A DNA stretch of 64,000 nt from the NCBI GenBank assembly GCA_022801595.1, contig JAAWSO010000001.1:124001-188000 (forward strand), read 5' to 3'. A program made the position numbers and the translations under genes. This stretch comes from Clostridiales bacterium. GTDB lineage: Bacteria; Bacillota; Clostridia; Oscillospirales; Acutalibacteraceae. Each line of letters opens with the position of its first letter. Within the stretch, counting starts at the first letter, position 1. Positions 7,831 to 15,668 of this stretch are shown here, piece by piece. Below the pieces are notes generated by a model that searched no databases, was not told the DNA's origin, and saw nothing but the letters and a program-made list of their open reading frames with translations.

Positions 7831-9045
7831 ATGACCAGTCTTTTTATCCGGATTTTTATCAAGGACTATCGGAACACGTCCAATCAAAAAGTGAGGGAAA
7901 ATTACGGGAAGTTAGCGGGAGCTATGGGGATTGCCACCAATCTTTTGTTGACGCTGATTAAGATGGTGGCAGGGATTCTGTTTAACAGTATTGCTATGAC
8001 GGCCGACGCGGTCAATAACCTAACGGACTCGGCGTCTTCCGTGGTAACTCTGGTAGGCTTTAAGTTGTCTTCCAAGCCAGCGGATAAAAAACATCCCTAC
8101 GGTCATGCCCGAATCGAATACATTTCGGGATTGATTGTATCCATTGTGATTTTGGTGCTGGGATTTGAACTGGCTCGCACCTCCTTGGATAAAATTTTGA
8201 ATCCTGAAGTTACCGATTTTAACTGGATTGCGATCGGTGTTTTGGCGGTTTCGATTCTCCTGAAAATTTGGCAATGTTTATTTTACCGGAAAATGGGCAA
8301 GGCAATCCAGTCCCCAACGCTGAAAGCGGCCTCAGCGGACAGCTTCAATGATGTCATTGCTACTTCGGTCATTCTGCTGGGCGGCTTTGTCACGCGATTT
8401 ACCGGCTTTAACCTAGATGGCTATTTAGGAATGGCGGTGGCAATTTTTATTATGATATCGGGAGTACGGCTGATTCTGGAAACTTCTAACCCATTGCTGG
8501 GGCTGTCGCCATCCCGGAATCTAGTGGAAAAAATTCAGAAGAAAATTCTGAGCTTTGACGGGATTTTGGGGTTCCATGATTTGAAAGTTCATGATTATGG
8601 CGAGTCGGTTTGCTTTGCGTCGGTTCACTGTGAATTACCAGCCGACCAGGATATTATGGTTAGTCACGATATCATTGACCGACTGGAGCGGGAAACCCTG
8701 AAGGAGTTGAACGTTAATCTGGTAGTTCACATGGACCCTGTGGTCGTCAACGACGAGCGGATCGATGCACTGCGAAAACAAGTGGGAGCGTTGCTGCATG
8801 CTGTGTCTCCTCAAATTACCATGCATGATTTCCGGGTGGTATGGGAGGAAGAACACACGAATCTGACGTTTGATATCAATGTACCCTTTCAATTTCCCCA
8901 GTCCGACCAGGAATTGGAGAAAAATATTATCGCTGCCATTGCCATGCTGGACCCCACCTACCAAACTACCTTGGTGATTGATCATGGAGAGGATATGTTG
9001 GTTGGGGCTGAGGAACACAAGGAGCCGGAAGAAGACAACCAATGA
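7831..9045 (+). CDS. Cation diffusion facilitator transporter, probably Mn2+ type
   Basis: 404 residues with six membrane helices in the first half and a cytoplasmic dimerisation domain, longer than average at the C-terminus. The metal site residues are in TM2, ADAVNNLTDS (Asn-x-x-x-Asp), and TM5, SADSFNDVIA (Asp-x-x-x-Asp). That N-D/D-D quartet is typical of manganese exporters such as MntE rather than the His-containing zinc type, so Mn2+ is inferred. HPYGHARIEY is the conserved loop. ATG 7831 lies seven bases after AAGGAG; ATG 7828 and TTG 7825 are alternatives. It is cotranscribed with the fumarase subunit. Confidence 0.9.
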   Translation: MTSLFIRIFIKDYRNTSNQKVRENYGKLAGAMGIATNLLLTLIKMVAGILFNSIAMTADAVNNLTDSASSVVTLVGFKLSSKPADKKHPYGHARIEYISGLIVSIVILVLGFELARTSLDKILNPEVTDFNWIAIGVLAVSILLKIWQCLFYRKMGKAIQSPTLKAASADSFNDVIATSVILLGGFVTRFTGFNLDGYLGMAVAIFIMISGVRLILETSNPLLGLSPSRNLVEKIQKKILSFDGILGFHDLKVHDYGESVCFASVHCELPADQDIMVSHDIIDRLERETLKELNVNLVVHMDPVVVNDERIDALRKQVGALLHAVSPQITMHDFRVVWEEEHTNLTFDINVPFQFPQSDQELEKNIIAAIAMLDPTYQTTLVIDHGEDMLVGAEEHKEPEEDNQ

Positions 9046-9084
9046 AAGCCTTTTAATTTTTGGAAATGGGAACCGAAATTATCC

Positions 9085-9113
9085 AGAACTCTGCTGACGC
9101 AGGGTTCTTTTTT
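9085..9113 (+). terminator. Terminator after the CDF gene
   Basis: Stem AGAACTCTGC/GCAGGGTTCT with a four-base loop, then TTTTTT. Confidence 0.88.
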
Positions 9114-9245
9114 GTTTTCCTCGGGAGGAAAGGGATACGGATCAGAAAGGCATGGAATTCTCCCTATGGATGGTTTGTGACGGAATATCAAGGAGATCAA
9201 GCGCGAGCGAAACAACAGAGGGCTGCCATATTTTACAAATCCTAC

Positions 9246-9274
9246 TTGAATTTTTGATAAATTTGTAGTATGAT
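9246..9274 (+). promoter_or_regulatory. SigA-type promoter of htpG
   Basis: -35 TTGAAT (9246-9251), 17-base spacer and -10 TATGAT (9269-9274). The predicted transcription start near 9281 places the CIRCE operator at the very start of the transcript. Confidence 0.75.
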
Positions 9275-9284
9275 AAGAAAAAGA

Positions 9285-9311
9285 TTAGCACTCGATAGGA
9301 AAGAGTGCTAA
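9285..9311 (+). promoter_or_regulatory. CIRCE operator (HrcA binding site) upstream of htpG
   Basis: TTAGCACTC (9285-9293), exactly nine bases, then GAGTGCTAA (9303-9311). This is a perfect match to the CIRCE consensus TTAGCACTC-N9-GAGTGCTAA, placed 11 bases after the -10 box. It indicates repression of htpG by HrcA and relief on heat stress. In Bacillus subtilis htpG is not CIRCE-controlled, so this is a lineage difference. Confidence 0.96.
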
Positions 9312-9362
9312 ATTTATCTTTGCAATCATTATAAGTTTCCGAACAGATGGGAGAGGTTAACG

Positions 9363-11249
9363 ATGAAACAATTTAAAGCGGAGTCCAAACGGTTGTTGGA
9401 TTTGATGATCCATTCCATTTATACCCACCGGGAGATTTTCTTGCGGGAGCTGATTTCCAATGCCAGCGACGCCATGGACAAGCTGTATTACCGCAGCTTG
9501 CAGGACAACGATACTGGGCTGAATCGGGAGGATTTTAAAATTACCATTGATCTGGATAAAGAAGCGCGTATCTTGACCATTGAGGATAACGGCTGCGGCA
9601 TGACCAAGGAGGAATTGGAAAATAATTTGGGTGTTATTGCGAAGAGCGGCTCCTTGAATTTTAAGCAGACGCAGGAACAAAACGATGAGATTGATATCAT
9701 CGGACAATTCGGCGTGGGATTCTATTCCGCATTTATGGTCAGTGACTGCGTTACCGTGGAAAGCCGCGCCTATGGCAGCGATGAGGCTTACCGCTGGCAG
9801 TCCAAAGGCGTGGAGGGATATACCATTGAACCTTGTGAAAAAGAGGGCCATGGAACCACGATTATCCTTCACATCAAGCCCAATGCCGAGGATGACAAGT
9901 ACGACGAGTTTTTGGATGATTACCGGGTGCAGGATATCGTAAAGAAATATTCCGATTATATCCGGTATCCCATTCAGATGGACTTGGAAAAACGCCGAAT
10001 CAAAGAAGGTACCCACGAAAAACCGGAGTTTGAAACCTACATCGAAAAAACCACGCTGAATAGTATGGTGCCGATTTGGCGAAAGAACCGCAGCGAGCTG
10101 ACGCAAGAGGATTACAACAATTTTTATCAGGAAAAGTTTCACGACTATCAAGATCCGATCCGTGTGGTTCACAGCAGTACGGAAGGCAGTTCAACTTATC
10201 ACGCGCTGTTGTTCATTCCGGCAAAGGCGTCTGCCGATTACTACACCAGAGAATATGAGCCGGGCTTACAACTGTATGCCAGCGGCGTCATGATCATGGA
10301 GAAATGCAAAGACTTGCTGCCGGATTATTTCAGCTTTGTCCGCGGCCTGGTAGATTCCCAGGATCTATCTCTGAATATTTCGCGGGAGATGCTGCAACAT
10401 GACCGTCAGCTTAAACTCATTGCGTCCCGTCTGGAAAAGAAAATCAAATCGGAACTGACTTCCATGCTGGAAAATGACCGGGAAACTTACGAGAAGTTCT
10501 TCCAGGAATTCGGCTTGCAGTTAAAGTTTGGCCTTTATTCCGATTTTGGGATGCATAAGGAAACCTTGCAGGATTTAGTTCTGTTCTATTCTTCCACGGA
10601 GAAGAAGCTCGTCACCCTTCAGGAGTATGTCAGCCGGATGAAGGACGGACAAGACTGCATTTATTATGCCTGCGGGGATTCTGTTGCCCGGATTGAGATG
10701 TTGCCCCAGACGGAATTGCTCATCGACAAGGGGATGGAAATGCTGTATCTCACCGATGACGTAGATGAATTTGCCCTCAAGGTTTTGATGAACTATGACG
10801 GCAAAGAGTTTAAGAATATTTCGTCCGATAACCTGGGCTTGGAAACGGAAGAAGAAAAGAAACAGGCGGAGCAAAGCGCAGAGGAAAACAAGGAACTTTT
10901 GGATTGTCTGCAGGAGGCTTTGGATGGCAAGGTGAAACATGTCGTGCTGTCCCAGCGATTGAAAACCCATCCTGTTTGCCTGTCCAGCGACGGCGAAATT
11001 TCCCTGGAGATGGAAAAGGTGCTCAACGCCATGCCAAACAGTGAAATGGTCAAGGCGCAGCGCGTTCTAGAGATTAACGCCAACCATCCGGTATTCACAG
11101 CGCTTCAGAAGCTGTATCCTGATCAAAAAGAGAAGCTAGGTACCTACGCTTCCCTCTTATATACCCAGGCTTTGCTGATCGAAGGAGTAGCCATTGAAGA
11201 TCCGGTTGGGTTCTCCAATCAGATTTGCGAGTTGATGATCCAAGAATAA
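9363..11249 (+). CDS. htpG: Molecular chaperone HtpG (Hsp90)
   Basis: 628 residues, full length. The N-terminal ATP-binding (GHKL) domain begins [20 protein letters not shown] and contains [34 protein letters not shown] and [16 protein letters not shown]. The middle domain has the family segments [20 protein letters not shown] and [13 protein letters not shown]; a C-terminal dimerisation domain follows. The product is a cytosolic ATP-dependent homodimeric chaperone. ATG 9363 is preceded by GAGAGG. The CIRCE element in its leader shows heat-shock control through HrcA. It is monocistronic, closed by a strong bidirectional terminator. Confidence 0.98.
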   Translation: MKQFKAESKRLLDLMIHSIYTHREIFLRELISNASDAMDKLYYRSLQDNDTGLNREDFKITIDLDKEARILTIEDNGCGMTKEELENNLGVIAKSGSLNFKQTQEQNDEIDIIGQFGVGFYSAFMVSDCVTVESRAYGSDEAYRWQSKGVEGYTIEPCEKEGHGTTIILHIKPNAEDDKYDEFLDDYRVQDIVKKYSDYIRYPIQMDLEKRRIKEGTHEKPEFETYIEKTTLNSMVPIWRKNRSELTQEDYNNFYQEKFHDYQDPIRVVHSSTEGSSTYHALLFIPAKASADYYTREYEPGLQLYASGVMIMEKCKDLLPDYFSFVRGLVDSQDLSLNISREMLQHDRQLKLIASRLEKKIKSELTSMLENDRETYEKFFQEFGLQLKFGLYSDFGMHKETLQDLVLFYSSTEKKLVTLQEYVSRMKDGQDCIYYACGDSVARIEMLPQTELLIDKGMEMLYLTDDVDEFALKVLMNYDGKEFKNISSDNLGLETEEEKKQAEQSAEENKELLDCLQEALDGKVKHVVLSQRLKTHPVCLSSDGEISLEMEKVLNAMPNSEMVKAQRVLEINANHPVFTALQKLYPDQKEKLGTYASLLYTQALLIEGVAIEDPVGFSNQICELMIQE

Positions 11250-11262
11250 AATCGACAAAAAG

Positions 11263-11298
11263 AAAAGTTTCGTCCCAATCTTGGGGCGAAACTTTTTT
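11263..11298. terminator. Bidirectional terminator between htpG and the convergent gene
   Basis: Perfect stem AAAAGTTTCGTCCC (11263-11276) with GGGGCGAAACTTTT (11283-11296), giving U-tracts on both strands. It serves htpG and the minus-strand gene ending at 11315. Confidence 0.92.
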
Positions 11299-11314
11299 GC
11301 GTTCTGTTTGCTTG

Positions 11315-11890
11315 TTAGAAATCAAAGCTACCTGGTTTTTGTTTGCCGCCTTTGGCTGATTTTGGAGGATGTTGTTTTTTACCACCTTTGGGAAAAGTTT
11401 TTCCCAGAAAATGAATCAGCTCTTCGTCACTTTGGAATTGCCTGCCAAGGAAGCATTCTTCGTATTGGTATCTGCTGTCTAGCAACACTTTATCTTTTTT
11501 GGTAATGCCAAATGCGACTTGTTTCTTCGGATTGGAGTCGGGATCTTTGGGATCTGCAAAGCTGGGGTCAAAACAGGAGTCAGCGCCTTTGATGGTTATG
11601 TAGCATTTTTTCTGTACTGACCCGGAAATTTTGAGGGAAACATTGCTGAGCATTTTGGGTTTGTAATATCGCTGGGCAGTAAATTTCATGGCATAGAGGA
11701 TATCGTTTTCATCCAATGCCAACAAAATTTTAGCTGGTTCAAAATAATAAAATCCCACATATCCAGTCGCTTCGTCTTTGCCAAGAAACGCGGCTTTTAT
11801 CGCTAGATCTGGATGTTTGGTTTTCAATGCTTTCAAATGGCGTTCGATCATACCTGCATTCCTCACAATCCAATTGGATTCCAAAACCAT
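11315..11890 (-). CDS. Hypothetical protein with lysine-rich tail
   Basis: Up to 191 residues; not recognised. It opens VLESNWIVRNAGMIERHLKA and is a compact alpha/beta sequence with no signal peptide or membrane helix, followed by a low-complexity basic tail (PKGGKKQHPPKSAKGGKQKP) that suggests nucleic-acid contact. Motifs such as GKDEATGYVGFYYFEPAKIL match nothing I can name. ATG 11890 has no clear ribosome site; ATG 11851 has AGGAA seven bases before it, so the protein may begin there (178 residues). A promoter is predicted about 95 bases upstream of 11890, with a GC-rich hairpin in the leader near 11934-11959. It is a single gene converging on htpG. Confidence 0.7.
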   Translation of the reverse strand: MVLESNWIVRNAGMIERHLKALKTKHPDLAIKAAFLGKDEATGYVGFYYFEPAKILLALDENDILYAMKFTAQRYYKPKMLSNVSLKISGSVQKKCYITIKGADSCFDPSFADPKDPDSNPKKQVAFGITKKDKVLLDSRYQYEECFLGRQFQSDEELIHFLGKTFPKGGKKQHPPKSAKGGKQKPGSFDF

Positions 11891-11982
11891 ATTCTTAAAT
11901 TTGACATCACTAAAAATTAGGCAAAAAGAGAAGCCGTGGGGAGTCTGCCACTACCCCGGAAAAGACCTTTCTTTTTTATGAT

Positions 11983-12010
11983 AGCATACCATCCAAAGAA
12001 AAACAATCAA
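11983..12010 (-). promoter_or_regulatory. Probable promoter of the 11315-11890 gene
   Basis: On the minus strand: TTGATT (12010-12005), 16 bases, TATGCT (11988-11983); an overlapping TATCAT gives an alternative -10. Confidence 0.45.
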
Positions 12011-12017
12011 AATGGCG

Positions 12018-12046
12018 AAAAACAAAATGCAAAGATGCGTTTTGTT
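12018..12046 (-). terminator. Terminator of the DUF1540 gene
   Basis: Minus-strand stem AACAAAACGC/GCATTTTGTT with a six-base loop and T-rich tail, 26 bases past the gene's stop. Confidence 0.65.
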
Positions 12047-12071
12047 CTCCGCCATCGGATTACCGAATTCT

Positions 12072-12422
12072 TTAGCCTTTGATATTGTGGGAGGCAAAAG
12101 TTTCGCACTGGGTTTCTTGTTTGCTTTGGGTATCGTAATCGCCGATGCCTACGCAAACACATTCTGCATCGCAAGTTCCTTGGTGATTATGCACGCATTG
12201 TTCTGCGGTACAGCGAATTTCCAAATTTGAATTTGGTACATCGTGACGTGTGGAATTGTTAGCTCCGGAGCAGCCGCAGGTATCCTTACAGCGGAAGGAA
12301 TCGCAGCAGGTTTCCTGACGGTTGGTGGAATGTGGCCCAGCTACCTCAATTTGAGATAAGCAGCATTGATGTTCGCAGTAGTTAGCGCAGTTTTCTACAC
12401 TGCATTTGAGATGGTTCATCAT
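12072..12422 (-). CDS. Double DUF1540 cysteine-rich protein
   Basis: 116 residues from ATG 12422 (AGGGGAG lies 10 bases upstream; ATG 12419 is equally possible). Two DUF1540 modules are visible. The first begins LKCSVENCANYCEHQCCLSQ and ends CCDSF; the second begins IRCTAEQCVHNHQGTCDAEC and ends QCETF. They are joined by a Cys-rich linker (RCKDTCGCSGANNS). Such small Cys-rich proteins are common in spore-forming Clostridia and may bind metal; no experimental role is assigned that I know of. No signal peptide is present. The gene is single, with its own terminator. Confidence 0.88.
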   Translation of the reverse strand: MMNHLKCSVENCANYCEHQCCLSQIEVAGPHSTNRQETCCDSFRCKDTCGCSGANNSTRHDVPNSNLEIRCTAEQCVHNHQGTCDAECVCVGIGDYDTQSKQETQCETFASHNIKG

Positions 12423-12576
12423 AATTGGGAATCTCCCCTCTACTAAAAAGTCATATCTATGGAGCATCCACAGACTGTATATAGTGTTTACGATTTGATC
12501 GCTGGGTATACCAGAGGAAAAGAAAAAATTTTTTGTGAAAAAATGCAGGGATTTCCAACAAAACAGGCGGATTTTC

Positions 12577-12605
12577 TTGTACTAAAAAAGGATTTGTGTT
12601 ATACT
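12577..12605 (+). promoter_or_regulatory. SigA-type promoter of the SGNH lipoprotein gene
   Basis: TTGTAC (12577-12582), 17 bases, TATACT (12600-12605), 55 bases before the ATG. Confidence 0.78.
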
Positions 12606-12660
12606 GAACCTGACTATTTCTGGATGAGTTTGAAAAGATCGCTTGGAAGGGCTTGAAAAA

Positions 12661-13545
12661 ATGAAAAAGAATTTAAAAATTACAGGAGCTGTTTTGTGTA
12701 TGGCCCTGCTGGCCAGTATGGCCGTATTATCCGGCTGTGGGGAAAACAATGGGGAATCCCAAGGGAGTGAACCGTCATCGTTTTCCAGCGAAAGCAGCAG
12801 TATGGTTGTTTCTTCGGAACCAAGGCCGGTTAGTTCGGTAGCAGAGTCCTCTGCTGTGGTGTTATCTGAGGTTGCGCCGGATGGCGTTTTGACGGCGTCG
12901 GATCGGGTGGTTTCCAGCTACTTTGATGACGCGGTCTTTATCGGCGATTCCGTTTCCAACAAGCTGAGGCTCTATGTCACTGCTCAGCGCCAGACCAGCG
13001 CTGATTATTTAGGGAAGGCGCAGTTTTTGACCGCAGGCAGTTTGGGCAGCCACAATGCGCTGTGGGATATCAGCCGGAAAGATGCGGTGCATCCGTCTTA
13101 TGAAGGGAAGCGATCCTTACTAGAGGATTCGGTGGCCGCCATGGGAGCTAAGAAGGTTTACATCATGCTGGGCATGAATGATATTGGCCTATATGGAGTG
13201 GACGATTCCATTACTTCTATGGAAACTTTGGCCCAGCGGATTCTAACCAAATCTTCAGACGCGAAAATTTATGTTCAGTCCGTCACTCCGATGATGGAAG
13301 CTTTTGAGCAAACTAAATTAAATAACGATTCCATCGCCGAATACAATCAAAAAATGTTGGAGCTGTGCCAAAAGAACGGCTATTATTTCGTGGACGTGGC
13401 TTCGGTGATGAAGGATGAAAACGGTAATTTGATTGCGGAATATTGCAGCGATCCCTATGCGGATCAATCCGGGAATATGGGGATCCATTTTACAGACGCA
13501 GGCTGTAAAATATGGGTGGATTATTTGTATACCCACACCGCGTGA
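12661..13545 (+). CDS. SGNH/GDSL-type esterase lipoprotein
   Basis: 294 residues. The N-terminus is a lipoprotein signal peptide with lipobox LSGC (Cys26), followed by a Ser-rich linker. The hydrolase domain has FIGDS (nucleophile Ser97), the block III-like sequence IMLGMNDIG, and GIHFTDAG, which supplies the catalytic His. The fold removes acyl groups from cell-surface carbohydrates or lipids; the substrate here is unknown. ATG 12661 is preceded by GGAAGGG at nine bases; the frame is open from 12643 but the signal peptide begins at 12661. A second lipoprotein gene follows 32 bases later in the same transcript. Confidence 0.88.
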   Translation: MKKNLKITGAVLCMALLASMAVLSGCGENNGESQGSEPSSFSSESSSMVVSSEPRPVSSVAESSAVVLSEVAPDGVLTASDRVVSSYFDDAVFIGDSVSNKLRLYVTAQRQTSADYLGKAQFLTAGSLGSHNALWDISRKDAVHPSYEGKRSLLEDSVAAMGAKKVYIMLGMNDIGLYGVDDSITSMETLAQRILTKSSDAKIYVQSVTPMMEAFEQTKLNNDSIAEYNQKMLELCQKNGYYFVDVASVMKDENGNLIAEYCSDPYADQSGNMGIHFTDAGCKIWVDYLYTHTA

Positions 13546-13577
13546 GAATAAGAAAGCGAAAGAAAGAAGGAATCCTT

Positions 13578-14048
13578 ATGGTCAAAAAATTATCAGGACT
13601 GCTGTTTGCCGTGACGCTATCGCTGACCCTATTTGCCTGTGGAGGCGATCCGGCTGCGAAAACCGCTGACCTCAATCAGGTGCTCGCTCAGATTGAAAGC
13701 CAGGCCACCCTGGGAGATATGGTAACCTATTCCCCGGACGACTTGAAAGCTGCCTATGGCATTGACGCGGCGGATGTGAAACAAAGCGTGGCTAAGGTTG
13801 CCAGCGATGGGCTAAAGGCCGATGAAATTATCATGATCGAGGCGGTGGACGATGCTGCTGCGAAACGGATTGAGGAAAAACTCCAAACTCATTACGAGGC
13901 CAAGAGCAATGAAAATATCACCTACAATCCAGAGCAATACGCCATGATCCAAACGTGTTCCGTAAAACGGAACGGCAATTTTGTTACCTTGTTCCTGTCT
14001 GCTGACGCGGATAAGATGACGTCGGCTTTTGAAGCTGCATTCCAATAA
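13578..14048 (+). CDS. DUF4358 family lipoprotein
   Basis: 156 residues. It has a lipoprotein signal with Cys21 (LTLFACGGD). The mature part matches the DUF4358 pattern: DLNQVLAQIE, then YGIDAADVKQ, then DEIIMIEAVDDAAAKRIEEK and a C-terminal VTLFLSADADKMTSAFEA. The function of the family is unknown; it is usually one membrane-anchored domain in Clostridia. ATG 13578 follows AAGAAGG by seven bases; the open frame from 13512 overlaps the preceding gene and is ignored. It is probably cotranscribed with the SGNH lipoprotein. Confidence 0.88.
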   Translation: MVKKLSGLLFAVTLSLTLFACGGDPAAKTADLNQVLAQIESQATLGDMVTYSPDDLKAAYGIDAADVKQSVAKVASDGLKADEIIMIEAVDDAAAKRIEEKLQTHYEAKSNENITYNPEQYAMIQTCSVKRNGNFVTLFLSADADKMTSAFEAAFQ

Positions 14049-14056
14049 AGAAAAAC

Positions 14057-14088
14057 CATCCAGGAGTTTTTTTCATGGATGATTTTTT
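14057..14088 (+). terminator. Terminator after the two lipoprotein genes
   Basis: Stem CATCCA (14057-14062)/TGGATG (14076-14081) followed by TTTTTT. It is located just before the convergent coaX stop. Confidence 0.7.
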
Positions 14089-14093
14089 CTAGA

Positions 14094-14900
14094 TTACTGG
14101 GTCGGAGGAATCCGATCCTTTTTATTTTTCAAATAAATTAGCTTTAGACCTTCTAAAAGCAGGTGTTCGCAGATATGGATGGTGCGGCCGCATGCTGATA
14201 CTACAATTTCCGACAGGTTTCCAGTGGCCACCAGCGTAGCCGGGCATCCCAGTTCTCCCTCAATCCGCTGGGCAAGGCCGTCAATCATGGCAGCAACGCC
14301 GTATACCGCGCCGGATTGCATGGAATGGATGGTGTTGGCGCCAATCACCGTAGAGGGCTTTTCGATGCTGATATGGGGAAGCAGAGCGGTTTGAGAGGCC
14401 AAGGCATTGAGGGTCAGGGCAACGCCGGGGCAAATGACGCCGCCGACAAACCTCCCTTGCGGGTCTAAAACACTTACGGTTGTCGCAGTGCCAAAATCAA
14501 ACAGAATGGCAGGGAGGGGATACTTGGCGATGGCAGCTACAGCTCCGGCAACCAAATCCGCTCCTAGCTGGGCAGGGTTGTCGATGCGGATGTTCAGACC
14601 AGTTTTGACTCCAGGGCCTACGAAAAGAGGAAATATTCCCGTTGTTTTTTTGACCGCTTGGCAAAAGGTTGTGTTGAGATCCGGTACCACCGAAGCGATG
14701 ATGACATCCTCAACCTGCTGAGGATTGATATGATAGAGACGCAGGATTTGCTGCAGCTCCACGGCGTATTGGTCGTCGGTGCGCTTGGTTTCTGTCACCA
14801 GACGGGCCATAAAGGAAAGGTTGTCCTGCAAATGGCCATCCTTCTTTTGATAACCTCCCAAGGTAATGTGAGAATTGCTGATATCTACCGTGAGCAGCAT
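14094..14900 (-). CDS. coaX: Type III pantothenate kinase
   Basis: 268 residues. The N-terminal MLLTVDISNSHITLGGY is the phosphate-binding segment of the ASKHA fold. VVPDLNTTF, GPGVKTGLNIRIDNPAQLGADL, FDFGTATTVSVLDPQGRFVG and GVICPGVALTLNAL are all CoaX signatures; Asp in GADL is the catalytic base. It phosphorylates pantothenate in the first step of coenzyme A synthesis, needs a monovalent cation and is insensitive to CoA feedback. AAAGGAG precedes the ATG. The GNAT gene lies 45 bases upstream on the same strand, so the two may share a transcript. Confidence 0.97.
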   Translation of the reverse strand: MLLTVDISNSHITLGGYQKKDGHLQDNLSFMARLVTETKRTDDQYAVELQQILRLYHINPQQVEDVIIASVVPDLNTTFCQAVKKTTGIFPLFVGPGVKTGLNIRIDNPAQLGADLVAGAVAAIAKYPLPAILFDFGTATTVSVLDPQGRFVGGVICPGVALTLNALASQTALLPHISIEKPSTVIGANTIHSMQSGAVYGVAAMIDGLAQRIEGELGCPATLVATGNLSEIVVSACGRTIHICEHLLLEGLKLIYLKNKKDRIPPTQ

Positions 14901-14945
14901 GGGGATTCTCCTTTCTATCGGTTGTCTTTGGTATTGCGGATCTTT

Positions 14946-15416
14946 TTATTTTTCCTTGTTTAGGAGTTTTTCAAACGCGATATCGGCTCGTTCATAAGGA
15001 AACTTTTGGGGGTCAACAGGAATTTCCGTAAACCCATATTTTTTATATAGATGCAGAGCTTGCAAGCATTTTCTATTGGAAACAAGGATGACTTTTTTAA
15101 TTTGTTTCTCCTTGGCATAGTCGATGCATGCCTCTAAACAAGCACTTCCGGCCCCTGTTCCCGTATACATTCCTTTAGCGGCAAACTTCATAATTTCCCA
15201 ATCCCCATCTTCTCTTGGACCGATCATACAGCAAGCCATCACATGATTGTTATCGTCTAAAGCAAAAAATATATTTCCACCCTTCTCAATCGTGGACTCA
15301 ATATTTTCTAACTCTTGGATGTCTTCATCTTCCATTACAAACATTTCTGTAATCCACGCTTGATTCATCTCAATAAAGTCATTTCTGTATTCGGGTGAAT
15401 AAGGCACAACTCTCAT
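14946..15416 (-). CDS. GNAT family N-acetyltransferase
   Basis: 156 residues. The acetyl-CoA-binding signature is in KGMYTGTGAGSACLEACIDY (G-x-G-x-G/A-type loop) and the typical end is LHLYKKYGFTEIPVDP. AGGAGG lies seven bases before ATG 15416 but only one before ATG 15422, so the second ATG is chosen. The substrate cannot be predicted. It is upstream of coaX on the same strand. Confidence 0.88.
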   Translation of the reverse strand: MRVVPYSPEYRNDFIEMNQAWITEMFVMEDEDIQELENIESTIEKGGNIFFALDDNNHVMACCMIGPREDGDWEIMKFAAKGMYTGTGAGSACLEACIDYAKEKQIKKVILVSNRKCLQALHLYKKYGFTEIPVDPQKFPYERADIAFEKLLNKEK

Positions 15417-15608
15417 TTCCATTCCTCCTAAAATTTCAGTTTATCATTCTTATCCCGTACCTGCAACAGCCTATGACAATCGATTTCAACATCTAAAAGA
15501 TTCTATGACGCTATTTTATCACATTTTTCTTCTGTCCGTCAACGAAGCTTCCCTTACATATTTTCGTATGATTTCCCATACGATAAACCAAAGAATGTAT
15601 GGAAGGAT

Positions 15609-15637
15609 TTGACAAGGGGAATGCTTCATTGTATCAT
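15609..15637 (+). promoter_or_regulatory. SigA-type promoter of murE-murF
   Basis: Consensus TTGACA (15609-15614), 17 bases, TATCAT (15632-15637), 31 bases before the murE ATG. Confidence 0.82.
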
Positions 15638-15668
15638 GGTAAAAATATAGAAAGATGGAGGCTTTGCG

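Noticed and set aside
9357-10172. 271-residue frame antisense to htpG
   Set aside because: It is antisense to a certain gene, with no ribosome site and no domain pattern.
12459-12656. 65-residue frame before the SGNH lipoprotein
   Set aside because: It overlaps that gene's promoter (12577-12605) and has no ribosome site.
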